Below, in pieces: positions 40,861 through 52,142 of a stretch of DNA of 64,000 bases. The number at the start of each line of letters is the position of its first letter. The first letter of the stretch is position 1. This DNA is from Bicyclus anynana (taxonomy: Eukaryota > Arthropoda > Insecta > Lepidoptera > Nymphalidae). The notes under the pieces were generated by a model. The model had not been told where the DNA came from and did no database searches. It saw only the letters and a program-made list of their open reading frames with translations. The stretch is from contig NC_069090.1 of the NCBI RefSeq assembly GCF_947172395.1, positions 7,698,291 to 7,762,290 on the forward strand, written 5' to 3'. Both the position numbers and the translations under genes were made by a program.

Positions 40861-41990
40861 AAATGTTTTTTGTGAAGGGAAAATGTCCCCTCACTGTTCA
40901 TTGAAAAACGCACGATTTGTACTTGACCGTAGTACGCTTATTAAAATAATTATCTAAACAGGAAAATAAGTAATTCCTTCTACCAAATGTACTCGAGGAA
41001 CTGCTTATGTTAATAACCTTATTAAGAACATTTTCCGTCAAAGAACCTTGTAATAACAGCTAGTTTAAAATTATGATTGAGTTAAACAATGCGTACTCAC
41101 ATACCTACTTAGTGAATTTGTTATTTTATTATATAAAATGATAAGTTTAACCTTGACTCACCTAATTATAAAAATAAACAATATTGGTCATTACCCGCAT
41201 ATTTATTGCCAGAGAACAATGATTTCTCTAGAATTCGCGACTGTCATTTTTAAACACTCCGTCCCGGGAGTTTATGAAATATTCTTCAGTGTTTGAAAAA
41301 AATACTTAAACGCTATTAAACTAAACTTTAGAGTAGAAAGTGGTTTATTCTTTAGAACTACGAGTAGGTACGAGTTTTTCTTTTCCTTTGTTCAATATCT
41401 TCCAGGGATGATGACAGATTTTTAAATTGTATAAAAATTAAGAGTGTGCTAATAGTAAAGCAATTTTGTAGAAGGAACAGGGTATCTGCGATCATTACTT
41501 TCGGAGCTACAGGGATTTAAAGGGTCATATTTGCGGCGCTGCCGCGGATCCCTGAAAAACGCCCCATACAAAATGGCACGAACTAATGACGTCATAGGTA
41601 ATGTAATGATCGTTAGATTTGTATGTGCGTTCAAGCAAATTTACTAATATCTTTGTTATTTGTGCGTTTAAATTTATAGTTCATGTATTAAAAAATGTCA
41701 CATTTATTGTAAGGAAGCTAAAACTGTATGAATTTTCATCTAATTACGATAAAAGATTTTTAATAGATTTTGAAATTTTATAATCTCATTTATTTTGCAA
41801 ATATACAGACAATCTTTGCTTTTATGTATAAATTAGTTACCCTACTTACCCGAATGTATCATAAAAATCAATATATGCAAACCTAGTCATCATCCCCATT
41901 GGTCCAGCCATTACAAAGATTCGAATCTAAAGATACAGATAGGTATAGCTAAATAAGTTACAACCTGCACACTTGTACAGGATCTGTAGC
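40861..41990. other. Intergenic sequence, nothing recognised
   Basis: A GC-richer patch at 41510-41600 (GCGGCGCTGCCGCGGATCCC) has no recognisable coding content. Confidence 0.4.
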
Positions 41991-41995
41991 CTTGT

Positions 41996-42165
41996 GGGAC
42001 GTCGATTCTCTTTCTACAAACGCTAGCGCTTCGATAATTTTAAAATTAATTTAGGAATGACATTCACTATCGACAGGTCACGTGATCAAGTTATCGATCG
42101 GATCTGTCATTCCCATACATTTTAATAGTTTTCGAAGCGTTTGTAAAAAGAGAATCGACGTGCCA
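41996..42165. mobile_element. Palindromic MITE
   Basis: The left end ACGTCGATTCTCTTTCTACA pairs with the right end TGTAAAAAGAGAATCGACGT. Inner parts also pair (GGAATGACATTC with GTCATTCC). The whole of about 170 bp folds as one long hairpin. The target duplication is not clear. Confidence 0.75.
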
Positions 42166-42499
42166 TATGGCCACATGCATGATAACATTTGACATTAAAT
42201 TGTAGGCATTAAATCATGTCATTGACAGACTTTTGTGTGTTTGTGGTAATGAACAAATGATAAAAAAAGTGCTAGTCCGTGACGGTGAGTGACATGACTG
42301 ACCGTCCTGAGACAACGTCCTACGTGACTTATGTGGACGAACTAATTACCTACAATTTTTTCCATTAACCAAGACGTTCTGATACCAACAGAACAAAGGA
42401 AGAAAGAAATCGTATCAGTGATGCCCAACATATGTACACCTACTTTTTTTTGATCTTGTTCATTTTAAATTTGATAGTGATCGTAAAATAGTGTATTAT

Positions 42500-42665
42500 T
42501 ATCATCTTCAGTCCAACCATCACGTAAACATCGAGGCAATCCAGCTACTCGACGTTACGAATACAGTGAGAAGACTTAAACGGACCAAACCTTTTGAGTT
42601 AGTGTTTAGTGACTAGTGATAGTGTAGTGCTAAGTGCTACATGAAAGATCACGTAAACAGTGACC
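42500..42665 (+). promoter_or_regulatory. Possible transcription start and 5' leader (speculative)
   Basis: An initiator-like TTCAGTCC near 42510 is followed by GAGTTAGTGTTTAGTGACTA, a style common in insect 5' leaders. No coding exon follows in the window. Confidence 0.2.
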
Positions 42666-43438
42666 TAAAGACGTAATAGTTAGTGAAATACTAAGATTAA
42701 ATTATTGGACATTGTCTTAGTTTAATAATAATATATTATAAGTTTAGATTAAAGTTAAATTACTAATTAGTCACATAAGTATTATGTCTATTAGTTGTAA
42801 TTTTTCTTAATAATCATATGACTTTCATTATGCTATTAATCTTAATTATACCTGTAATATAGTTTACCTCTAAATTAATTATTAATTATGTTGTTTTTTA
42901 TTTTATTGTAAATACTAACGAATTTAATGACATATACTATAAAATTGTGAACGATGTGAGAATCTATAAGTAGCTAAGCATTCAGTTACTCTATTAATGT
43001 ACATAGTTATAAGCACAAAATTAATGTATTAGCCGTTGATTTTCCTAATAAAATAAAAATGAAAAAGAAATAAAACCCCTCTGTACGCCACTGCCTGTAC
43101 TAGGCCATTAAAACAGGCAGATAACAATGAAACACCAAGCATTCATTCATGTTATGCCGCAGACAAAAACCAGCTCAACAAGATAGCTGGTTAACTATTG
43201 TTACAAAAAAAACTGAATATAAGGTATTTCCTTATATTCTGTTTTTTTTTATTAATTTTACATTAGCCTTTAAACCTTTGCCATTAGCAAGGTGGAAAGG
43301 GTACGGTTTTTATCAAGTTGCGACCGGTTAGTATAAGGAAGAAGCTATGAAAAAAAACCTACCAACCTATATTTTTTGTGTAACGAATGAGAATGACAGT
43401 CATGTATTAACAAAACGAAGAATTATAATTTCATTCAA
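42666..43438. other. Intergenic AT-rich sequence
   Basis: No gene or clear repeat was recognised. A 60-codon frame at 43149-43331 has no recognisable protein. Confidence 0.4.
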
Positions 43439-43439
43439 C

Positions 43440-43590
43440 ATTGTCAGCCTATTTTAACGGCCTACCACAGAGTCAGGCCTCCCTCCTTTGGAGCGGAGCG
43501 TGGTGGGCCTAAGCTGCATATCCCCTATATGGAGCTTAGGCCCACTACGCTACTCCAATGCGGGTGGCGGGATTCGGCTGACAATGTTTA
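43440..43590 (+). repeat. SINE-D tail with hairpin
   Basis: GTGGGCCTAAGCT and AGCTTAGGCCCAC form a 13-bp stem at about 43502-43545, followed by a GCTACTCCAATGCGGGTGG tail like that of SINE-D. Confidence 0.45.
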
Positions 43591-43596
43591 ATATAT

Positions 43597-43912
43597 CATC
43601 ATCATAAACAACCCATGTATGGCTCACTGTTGATCACGAATCTCCTCTCAGAACGAGAGGGGTTAGGCCAATAGACCACCACGCTGGCCCAATGCGGATT
43701 GGCAGACTTCACACACGCAGAGAATTAAGAAAATTCTCTGGTGTGCAGGTTTCCTCACGATGTTTTTCCTTCGCCGTTTGAGACACGTGATATTTAATTT
43801 CTTAAAATGCACATAACTGAAAAGTTGGAGGTGCATGTCCCGGACCGGATTCGAACCTACACCCTCCTAATCGAAGGTAGAGGTCATATCCACTGGGCTA
43901 TCACGGCTCTAG
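43597..43912 (-). repeat. SINE-A, full length
   Basis: The ATG-rich tail is on the left and the tRNA-like head (A-box near 43895) on the right. Confidence 0.87.
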
Positions 43913-44034
43913 GCTATATGTTTATTTAACAGCAACTATGAGATGATAAAGATAAAAACGTGCACTTTATGGTAGGGTGGTGTAACTAAAGCAACTTCCT
44001 AAGCTGAGCATATTTACTGAAATTTCATAAACAG

Positions 44035-44125
44035 AGGAAAAACTTAATAGGTATTCTAGGATTCGAACCCAGAACCTTGTGATTACAAGCCAAATAGGTT
44101 AACTTCTGGATCAACTAAGCAGTTA
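44035..44125 (-). repeat. SINE-D head fragment (tRNA-like)
   Basis: The minus strand reads TTGGCTTGTAATCACAAGG then TTCTGGGTTCGAATCC. It is a tRNA-like head without a proper cloverleaf, so it is not called as a tRNA gene. Confidence 0.45.
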
Positions 44126-44399
44126 TAATGGATCTATCCGTATTAATCAATGATAATTACAATCTATTTCAAATGACGATGAAAATCCAAACCAACATTT
44201 TAAATCGTTATAAAATTCAAGAAACTTCAGAAGTTAATTTAATTATTATCTCAAATTTAGTGATTGAGAAAGAATTTATTTTAATTAAGTGTTTGGCTTA
44301 ATGGCTCCTTTGTCCCAACCCACTTGCGTGTCTAATGCTATTAGATAATTAGTCATTGTGAAATAGTCTATAATTGCCACCGGTTATTATAGCCTAGGC

Positions 44400-45045
44400 C
44401 AGGAGTTCTCAAAGTATGGGCGCGACCCACTGGTGGGTCTCGAGCTAATATTGTCCCTAAAACATAAAATAAAGCTGTAAAAGTCCCTTCAATACGTCAT
44501 ATTTGAGGCCAGATTTTCAGGCCAAGATTACCATTAAAAACCGAAATAAATTCAATGTACCAAACTCATTGCGGCTTAAAGTAACTAGGATAGAAAAAAA
44601 TACTAAAGCTATTAATGACAAGAAAATATGCCATTTTCATTGGAATAACAGTCGTTGTATGCAGGTATGGAAGTGTAAATTCTATACTAATTTAAACTTA
44701 ACCCTTAGTAACCCTTTTTCCAAAAAAATCCATTATTTTAGAGCTAACTAAAATAATTATTAAATTACGATTTACGTATTAATACTGTTGTCTATGACGA
44801 TGACAATTTAATAACATGTGAAAAATAGGTACTTTAAAAACAAAATCTTAGTTGGTGCACACTGTGCCTTGTGTGATTGACATCGCATCAGCATCTTTTC
44901 CCTCTGATCGCTAAAGCTCGGGATTACCAATATTTTACGCTCCTCGCTTTAGACAGGTAAGTAATGATTAGGACTCATTACTTTGGCAGTTTTTGTTAAG
45001 TGGGTCGGATCCACACTATGGGTTATTCAAGTATGGGAACTACTG
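44400..45045. mobile_element. hAT-type deletion derivative with 8-bp duplication
   Basis: The left end CAGGAGTTCTCAAAGTATGG and the right end CCATACTTGAATAACCC (complement side GGGAACTACTG) resemble hAT (Buster-like) termini. Both ends carry subterminal GACCCAC. A perfect 8-bp duplication GCCTAGGC flanks it (44392-44399 and 45046-45053). An 82-codon frame inside has no recognisable transposase. Confidence 0.82.
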
Positions 45046-45053
45046 GCCTAGGC

Positions 45054-45810
45054 TATTTAAATTACGTACTAAGTGTTATAACGAGGTAAGAACTTTATAA
45101 GTGTCATAAATATTCAAGGTAAAGTAATAACTACCTACCTTGACATTGAATTTTTATGTCACATACATACTAAGATATATTTAAGAAAAATTCTGTTTCG
45201 GAAAATCCGCTCTAGATGTAGTGGTAAAAACATCTTTTTATTTGCCATGGGCGTAAAGTTACAATGGTATTTATTTTAAAATATTTGGTACAGATAATTT
45301 GTCTACAATATTCGCGATGCAAATTCTTCAATCCTTTTAAGTTTATCCCAAAACTTGTGTGACTATTTAATGTTCTGGATTAGCCTATAAGCTATTTAGG
45401 CAATTGCTCAGGGCATCCCGTCTAGGGTGGCAACAGAGATGACCGAGAAAAAAACGAATACAAGAAAGTTAAAGCAATTCCAAAATCCGCGCGTTTGAAA
45501 TAGACGTAATCAACTTACCTACAGTTCATAATCAACTTTCAGTTTAATTAATTAATTATATGTAGTTCACTTAGGGGCCCTACTGAAGATTGCTTAGTAC
45601 ATCAAATTACCTTAATCCGGCAATGCATGCCTCCTTTGTCATTGCTAGACCTCTTTGTTTTCCATTAGGCGTCATTGTAGTCAGTTGCTTGCCTACTAAC
45701 CATTAAAAAAAGTAAGTACTTTAACACCGTGCAAAGTCTGCGAGACAGTGGAAAAAAGTAGCTCCATGCGGACTTCGTTATGTTGTTTATTAATATTATC
45801 TATTCTCATT
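45054..45810. other. Intergenic sequence, nothing recognised
   Basis: This mixed AT-rich sequence shows no supported gene, RNA or repeat. Confidence 0.4.
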
Positions 45811-45814
45811 TAAA

Positions 45815-46562
45815 ATATCAAATCAAATCAAATCAAATCAAAAATCATTTATTTCAAGTAGGCTCAGTTTACAAGCACTTTTGACACGTCAGTTGACTAT
45901 TTGTAAAGATTCTACCACCGGTTCGGAAGGCAGGTTCTGCTGAGAAGATACCGGCAAGAAACTCAACAGTTGCTCTTTTGAAAAAGTCATACAGTATTAT
46001 AATTTACAATTGATAACAATTACAATTTCTCATAGTTTTATTTCCTGTGTGAAGGTGGAAGCTGATCCAATGGCCTCCAAGCGCTTTTATCTTTAAGGAA
46101 CTCATCAATGTTGTAGTAACCTCGACTAAGTAAATGTTTTTTAACACATTGCTTAAAGCTATGCATTGGCAGGTCCATCACAGTCTTGGGGATCTTGTTA
46201 TAGAAGAGTACACCCAAACCTACAAAAGATTTTTTTACTCTTTGGAGACGATATGCAGAAATAACTAACTTATGCCCGTGTCTAGTAAGACGTGGGTTTA
46301 AATCTCCTTTTCGTTTGTACAAATTAATATTTTGTCTTACATAGACTATACTGTTATATATATATTGACAGGCTACTGTTAGTATACCTATTTCTTTAAA
46401 CTTTTGACGAAGGGACTCGCGTGATTTTAATTGATATATTGCTCGAATTGCTCTTTTTTGAAGTACAAATATAGATTGTATATCGGCAGCTTTGCCCCAC
46501 AATAAAATACCGTAAGACATTACGCTGTGAAAGTACGCATAAATAAGTCTCCAAGACCTCAT
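45815..46562 (-). mobile_element. Non-LTR retrotransposon C-terminus (Jockey/CR1-like)
   Basis: An open frame of 174 codons (46562-46038) encodes the end of a reverse-transcriptase protein: SYGILLWGKAADIQSIFVLQ, KRAIRAIYQLKSRESLRQKF, KEIGILTVACQYIYNSIVYV, then NTR-like GLGVLFYNKIPKTV. The copy is 5' truncated. Its 3' untranslated part (TTTCAAGTAGGCTCAGTTTA) ends in five AATC(A)-type repeats at 45820-45841. The intact frame suggests a fairly young insertion. It is not a host gene. Confidence 0.85.
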
Positions 46563-46678
46563 GAATCATCACTATCACCATCTTATCACACAATATAAAG
46601 ACGAAAGTCGTGTGTGTTGTCGGAATGGAGGTAATATATAGTCTGGACTAAAAGACAGGTTTCTTTAAAAAACAATTA

Positions 46679-46869
46679 TCTATACTAATATTATAAAGCT
46701 CAAGAGTTTGTTTGTTTGATTGATCGCGCTAATCTCGAAACTACTGGTCCGATTTGAAAAATTCTATCAGTGTTAGATAGCCCATTTATCGACGAATGCT
46801 ATAGGCTATCTTATCCCCGTATTCCTATGGGAACGGGAACCACGCGGGTGAAACCGCGGAGGCGTCTAG
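46679..46869 (+). mobile_element. HelA Helitron-like element
   Basis: It begins TCTATACTAATATTATAAAG and ends GGAGGCGTCTAG, flanked by A and T. Confidence 0.75.
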
Positions 46870-47479
46870 TAGTTATTAATATGACTACAACCACAGAACA
46901 GAAAACAATGAAGATAACGCTTTTACAACTTTTAAACATAACGCCTCATGGAAAATTATTTCGTTTACGCTTGAGATGTTTATTAACATTTATTTTATGA
47001 TAGGCGATTTTTTGTTTTGTATTTATCAAAAGTGATAACTAAAGTGTGTCCTGTAGCCCTGTTTTTGTGTGTGTAAAGTAGGTACCTTCAATATATAGCG
47101 TTAGTATTGGCTGAGTTTTATCAAAATACCAAAATGTAGCCAAAAAGGAAATATATTTAAAAGTACCACAAATTCATTTTCACATGATTATGAACACAGA
47201 ACAGACAACGCTAAAAGCTAACGCTGTGATTATGAAGACACATAACTGAAAAATCTATTGTCAATTTCACAATATTTAAGTGTGTTTTGTCTCGTTAATG
47301 TTTCCCACCACTCCTGGGTTTGGGGTTTCTGGGTAATAATTATAAACAAGTTCTCTCCTAAGTCTTGGTTGAAAGTTGTATGATGTCAATAGTTTCAATA
47401 GAATGTCCCCAAAAAGAATATAAACAAAATAATCATAAAGAAAATGTAAAAAAAAATATAAAAAATAAAAAGGTACTAT
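46870..47479. other. Intergenic AT-rich sequence
   Basis: No gene or repeat was recognised before the tRNA gene. The open frame at 47276-47527 on the minus strand overlaps the tRNA and is not a gene. Confidence 0.4.
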
Positions 47480-47552
47480 TGTTTCCGCCCGGGATCGAAC
47501 CGGGGGCCTTGTGCGTGTGAAGCACACGTGATAACCGCTACACTACGGAAAC
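47480..47552 (-). tRNA. tRNA-Val (anticodon CAC)
   Basis: The minus strand folds as a full cloverleaf: acceptor stem GTTTCCG/CGGAAAC with discriminator A, D arm with A-box TAGTGTAGCGG, anticodon stem TGTGC/GCACA with loop TTCACAC (anticodon CAC), T arm CCCGG-TTCGATC-CCGGG containing the B-box GGTTCGATCCC. There is no intron. A T-run (TTTTT) about 10 bases downstream fits RNA polymerase III termination. Unlike the tRNA-like SINE heads in this window, all stems are complete and no SINE body follows. It should be a working tRNA decoding GUG valine codons. Confidence 0.95.
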
Positions 47553-47689
47553 GATGAAGGGAGTGACAAATTATTGTAATGGTATTTATAGTACAGAAGT
47601 AGATAATAATGGCCAAAATGTTGATCATGAATTTTTGAAACATAAAAGGCTGACTGTTACGTTGCCGTACATAAATTAATTATATAAAA

Positions 47690-48055
47690 TTTTTAATAAA
47701 AAAAATTCAACCGGTTTCAAAAACAAAACATACTGACTAAAATAAAAAGCGAAAAATAATATCATACTAAGTTCTATATATAATATACACTAACTGATGA
47801 TCAGTTTGAAGGCGGTGTTGAGGGAAAGTTTCAAAAGTTGTCTTAACAATTTTTGAAAGTTTCCCTCGATTTTTTCAGGATCCCATCATCAGATCCTTAT
47901 ATGGTGACAATGGAACCACTTCAGGAGTACACACTTTCAAACAAAAAATATTCAAATTGGTTAAGAAATTACGAAGTTCTGAGGTAACAAACATAAGAAA
48001 GAAAAAAAAAATACGCGTCGAATTGAGAACCTCCTTCTTTTTTTTGTATTAAAAA
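47690..48055. repeat. CCGACTTC-type repeat pair with internal hairpin
   Basis: The left half has AATTCAACCGGTTTCAAAAA and the right half the reverse style ACGCGTCGAATTGAGAACCT. In the middle GAGGGAAAGTTTCAAAA and TTTTGAAAGTTTCCCTC pair (about 47820-47866). Confidence 0.55.
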
Positions 48056-48144
48056 CTATGATGACCCAAAACATAAAAAACCAAGTAAGGCTTCCGCTTT
48101 TTTTCAGGTACAGAAATAACACCCAGTACATCTAGTCAGTCGAG

Positions 48145-48307
48145 CATCAACTTGCACAATTCCTATGCTGTAGCATGGTGCGGGTGACTTTTGCTTGTAT
48201 GGCGTTCATAATAAGTCCTCACTATTATCGTGAATCGCGGCCAACTTTCAAGAGTGAAACGAACTGTCACCCGCACCATGCTACAGCGCATGAACTGTAG
48301 TTGGATA
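48145..48307. mobile_element. MITE with GCTGTAGCATGGTGCGGGTG termini
   Basis: A 22-bp near-perfect inverted repeat (48167-48188 and 48266-48287) is extended imperfectly outward to about 48145 and 48307 (CAACTTGCACAATTC versus CAACTACAGTTCATG). It has no coding content. Confidence 0.7.
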
Positions 48308-48386
48308 GTGCGGAGTCTTAGTGATAAGATCCCGTTTTGCCATTTGAGTATGGAACCCTAAAAAGTGATCATAAATATATCCAGTA

Positions 48387-48703
48387 CTAGCGGCCACGCG
48401 CGACTTCGCCCGCGTGGAAATCAATACCTTCTACCCCTATTTCAACACTTTAGGGGTTGAATTTTAGAAATTTTTGAATTTCGTATTTTTTTATGATTTA
48501 TAAACATTTTTTTTAAAACTGTAATATTAGAATTTAGACGTTCCATACAAACTTTCAACCCTTATTTCTATTTTTATTTTAGGGTCAAAAAGTACCTTAT
48601 GTTTTGCTCCAAGATCCCATTTACTACTATACCAAAATTCATCTTGATCGGTTTAGCCGGGTAATGGTAACAGACAGACAGATTAACTTTCGCATTTATA
48701 ATA
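48387..48703 (-). mobile_element. HelB Helitron-like element
   Basis: The 3' end on the minus strand is GTGGCCGCTAG, flanked by T. The interior has CTACCCCTATTTCAACACTT and ACAGACAGACAGATTAACTT (complement side). A SINE-B abuts or truncates its 5' end. Confidence 0.65.
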
Positions 48704-48705
48704 TT

Positions 48706-49031
48706 TTTTTTTTTTATTCTTTACAAGTTAGCCCTTGACTACAATCACACCTGATAGTAAGGGATGATGCAGTCCAAGATGGAAGCGGGCTAACTTGTTA
48801 GGAGGAGGATGAAAATCCACACCCCTTTCGGTTTCTACACGACATCGTACCGGAACGCTAAATCGCTTGGCGGTACGTCTTTGTCGGTAGGGTGGTAACT
48901 AGCCACGGCCGAGGCCTCCCACCAGCCAGACCTGGACCAATTAAGAAAACCTCAATCGGCCCAGCTGGGGATCGAACCCAGGACCTCCGTCTTGTAAATC
49001 CACCGCGCATACCACTGCGCCACGGAGACCG
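48706..49031 (-). repeat. SINE-B, full length
   Basis: The tail is on the left; the head with B-box complement GGGGATCGAACCCAGGACC and A-box CCACTGCGCCACGGAG is on the right. Confidence 0.88.
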
Positions 49032-49067
49032 TGTTTTCTACAAGATTGTGCGATGTGAGCTATGAAG

Positions 49068-49852
49068 CAGAGGCGTAGCTACCGCCGTATCAGCCGTATA
49101 AATGATATGGGCCCCCCGAAGTACAGGGGCCCCGTATCTGGTATCTGGTGCTGAGCGAAAAAAAACATAAAATACTGCGTATAGAATTTCACTTCAGAAA
49201 TTACAGAAGTCAAAATAGCAATTTTTTTTTCTCGGGTTACGCCTAAAAATTGTGCAAAATGAGATGGTCCATTTCAGGTATACTTGTACCCCGTATCATT
49301 AAAATTTAAAAAATACAAGTATTTTATTGAAATCTAAATAAGTGAATGAATCTAACGAAATAAAAAGAAATAAATAAAATTAAAACTCAAGTTTTTGAGT
49401 TATATCTAGATGACGTCCATAATGCAACTATGACTTGACAATTGACAGCAAGCGTCAAATTGACTACTGCAGTGAAAACGTCATCAATCCGCCATTATTA
49501 CCTATAATAATGTTGCGTTTCTCGGGAGATAATGAATATTATTTCGAAAGAATTAAAGTAAATTCGTAGATTTTCATTATCAAAAATAGTTAACAAAAAT
49601 ATTTTCTTCTATTTCCGTCAGGGTACAATGCCTAATCCTGGGCTCCATACAATTTTGGACCATCTCCTTTGAAAATTATAAATTTAGCTATATTCTTAGT
49701 TTTTTTTTCAATGTCCCAACACTCGATAAAAAAATAGTATGTCACAACAAACATTTTGGCACCAATTTTATTTTTTGGTGATAGAGTTGAGTTAATTGGG
49801 GCCCCCCAACTAACTTTGATACAGGGTCCCTCCAAGGCAAGCTACGCCACTG
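49068..49852. mobile_element. hAT-like element with CAGWGGCGTAGCT termini
   Basis: The left end is CAGAGGCGTAGCTACCGCC; the right end, complemented, is CAGTGGCGTAGCTTGCC. It is flanked by CTATGAAG (49060-49067) and CTATGAGG (49853-49860), an 8-bp duplication with one mismatch. Both ends carry GGGCCCC subterminally. No intact transposase was found. Confidence 0.75.
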
Positions 49853-49860
49853 CTATGAGG

Positions 49861-50131
49861 CTATGAGGCTGTGACCCATGAGTCACGACACAGTGAACGT
49901 TACATCACGTAGCGGTCGAAGCATCCCAGACAGCGCCCTACTTCTCACAGCACGTCACTTTCGATTTAATTGGATTATTGTGAACTGGCTCGCTCTAGCG
50001 GGCGCGTGCCAGTTGTTATAGGACCAATATATTCTATGTTTTATTACTAATACGAGGTCATGTATTAGGCTACCTACAGTTGTGTGGCGTGGACTAGCCT
50101 AGACGTGGATGAAGTCGCATCAGCGAGGCCT
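49861..50131. other. No feature recognised
   Basis: This is a short GC-richer intergenic stretch without a supported gene. Confidence 0.35.
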
Positions 50132-50652
50132 CTTCTTTCATCATATCAGCCGATGGACGTCCACTGCAGGACGTAGGCCTTTTGTAGGGACTTCCAAATC
50201 ATCAACAAATCCCTGCGACTCGCTTGATGTCGTCAGTCTATCTGGTGGGGGGTCGACTAACACAGCGCTTGCTAGTGCGGGGTCGCCATTCCAGCACTTT
50301 GGGACCCCAACGTCCATCGGCTCTTCGAACTATGTGCCCCACCCATTGCCACTTCAGCTTCGCAACTCGTTAAACTATGTCGATGACTTTGGTTCTTCTG
50401 CGGATCTCCTAATTTCTGATTCGATCACGCAGAGGTACTCCTAATTCCTAACATAGCTCGTTCCATCGCCCGCTGTGTGACTCTGAGCCTTCTTATGAGG
50501 CCCATAGTTAGCGACCAAGTCTCGGAACCATAGGTCATCAATGGCAACACGCACTGTTCAAAGACTTTTGTTTTCAGGCACTGAGGAATTTCGGACGAAA
50601 AGATTTCGCGAAGTATCCCGAATGCAGCCCAGCCGAGTTGAATTCGGTTCAC
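50132..50652 (-). repeat. RTE-like LINE 3' fragment (longest copy)
   Basis: This copy reaches furthest upstream: NRIQLGWAAFGILREIFSSE, IPQCLKTKVFEQCVLPLMTY, GSETWSL and RRLRVTQRAMERAML, then after frameshifts AKLKWQWVG and the family end. It defines the reading frame of the other fragments. Confidence 0.88.
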
Positions 50653-50984
50653 CTCTTTCTCGAAACTTCATCACCATTTCATTTTCTCTTTCCTTTTCTT
50701 TCAGTACCCTAATATCTACCCAATCTACATATATTCAACACTGTTTTGCTGGCTTTTTATAAAAACTTTTGAACTTTTAAAAATTGACATGTAGTCATAC
50801 CACATGTTGATTTTTAAAAGTTTAGTTAGACGATACCAAAACATAAACAAGTTTTTTTGAATTTTTTGTTTGTCCGTGTTTCTGTTGGTCCGGGTTGATC
50901 TTTCGAGCGTTTATAGTCATAACAAACATTATACTACTATTTTTACGTTAAATGTTACACGGAATATAATATTCTTTATATATA
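50653..50984. other. Intergenic sequence, nothing recognised
   Basis: A short inverted similarity (AACTTTTAAAAATTGACATG and CATGTTGATTTTTAAAAGTT, about 50771-50821) forms a weak hairpin. Nothing else is supported. Confidence 0.4.
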
Positions 50985-51302
50985 TATTTTTTATTCTTTA
51001 CAAGTTAGCCCTTGACTCACCTGAAGGTAAGTGATGATGCAGTCTAAGATGGAAGCGGGCTAACTTGTTAGGAGGAGGATAAAAATCCACACCCCTTTCG
51101 GTTTTTACACGGCATCGTACCGGAACGCTAAATAACTTGGCGGTACGTCTTTGCCGGTAGGGTGGTAACTAGCCACGGCCGAAGCCTCCCACCAGCCAGA
51201 CCTGGACAAATTAAGAAAATCTCAATCTGCCCAGCCGGGGATCGAACCCAGGACCTCCGTCTTGTAAATCCACCGCGCAAACCACTGCGCCACGGAGGCC
51301 GT
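50985..51302 (-). repeat. SINE-B, full length
   Basis: It has the same layout as 48706-49031: tail AAGTTAGCCCTTGACT on the left and tRNA-like head CACTGCGCCACGGAGGCC on the right. Confidence 0.88.
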
Positions 51303-51919
51303 CAATATTACAGCTAAACAAAATAGCTTTATCAAAATCCTATTGCAATATTTTCATTGAAATACAATTTATTAACATATCAATAATAATAAGTCACGCT
51401 CTGGTTTGTTAAAATTTATCTGTTGATTTAGTGCGATTGTTTGAAACACTTCCTTCATTTATATCAATTCAATGTCTTCGTTAAGCAATTAGAATGAAAT
51501 TGTTAATTAATTTTTATTGCCACAATACATCATTCTTTAACAGATTAAATAATGATTAAATTCATATTATGCTAAAACAATTTATAGGTGTAGGCAATCT
51601 CTGATTCTACTTAACGGATTGACATTGAGATTGAAAATTCTTTTAGCCACAGAAACTCACGTTATTTGCAAGTGCCATAGGCTATGTTTTAACGAACGAA
51701 GTTCCCGTTCCCGTATGCCTACGGGAACTTAACAGGTGAATCCGCGGGGCGTCTGCTAGTTTATTCTATCAATCAGCTACCTACCCTTCAATCCGAATCA
51801 TAGCAATGCTGCTTAGTGGTACAATAAGTATAAGTAGTAGTACAGACAATAATAATTAAAAGACTTAGTCCCGTGTAAATAACTAAAAAGACAATTTTAT
51901 TTAAGGTAGTATGGTATAT
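51303..51919. other. Intergenic sequence with a Helitron-like tail
   Basis: At 51625-51758 a plus-strand fragment ends GGCGTCTGCTAG plus T, preceded by TTCCCGTTCCCGTATGCC. The remainder holds nothing recognised. Confidence 0.45.
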
Positions 51920-52093
51920 CAGTGGCGAAGGATGGAATTTAGATAAAGGTAAGCTGTCTCAAAGAAAAGGAAATGCATACAGCGTGATACAAACTCCGGT
52001 TTCTCATATATCTAGATACAGTACAACAATGAATATGTATGAATTTTAAAGGTAACCCGGCGGGAATCGCCTTGCATGAACCCTTCGCCGCTG
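51920..52093. mobile_element. MITE with CAGTGGCGAAGG termini
   Basis: The left end CAGTGGCGAAGG pairs with the right end CCTTCGCCGCTG (complement CAGCGGCGAAGG). It is flanked by GTATAT on both sides (51914-51919 and 52094-52099). The 174-bp element has a sibling at 38484-38644. Confidence 0.75.
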
Positions 52094-52142
52094 GTATATA
52101 CTCGTAGGTTATTGATATATTGATATTATTAACTAAAGCTAC

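Noticed and set aside
46038..46562. 174-codon frame as a host protein
   Set aside because: The sequence is the C-terminus of a non-LTR reverse transcriptase and is followed by a LINE-type 3' end with short repeats.
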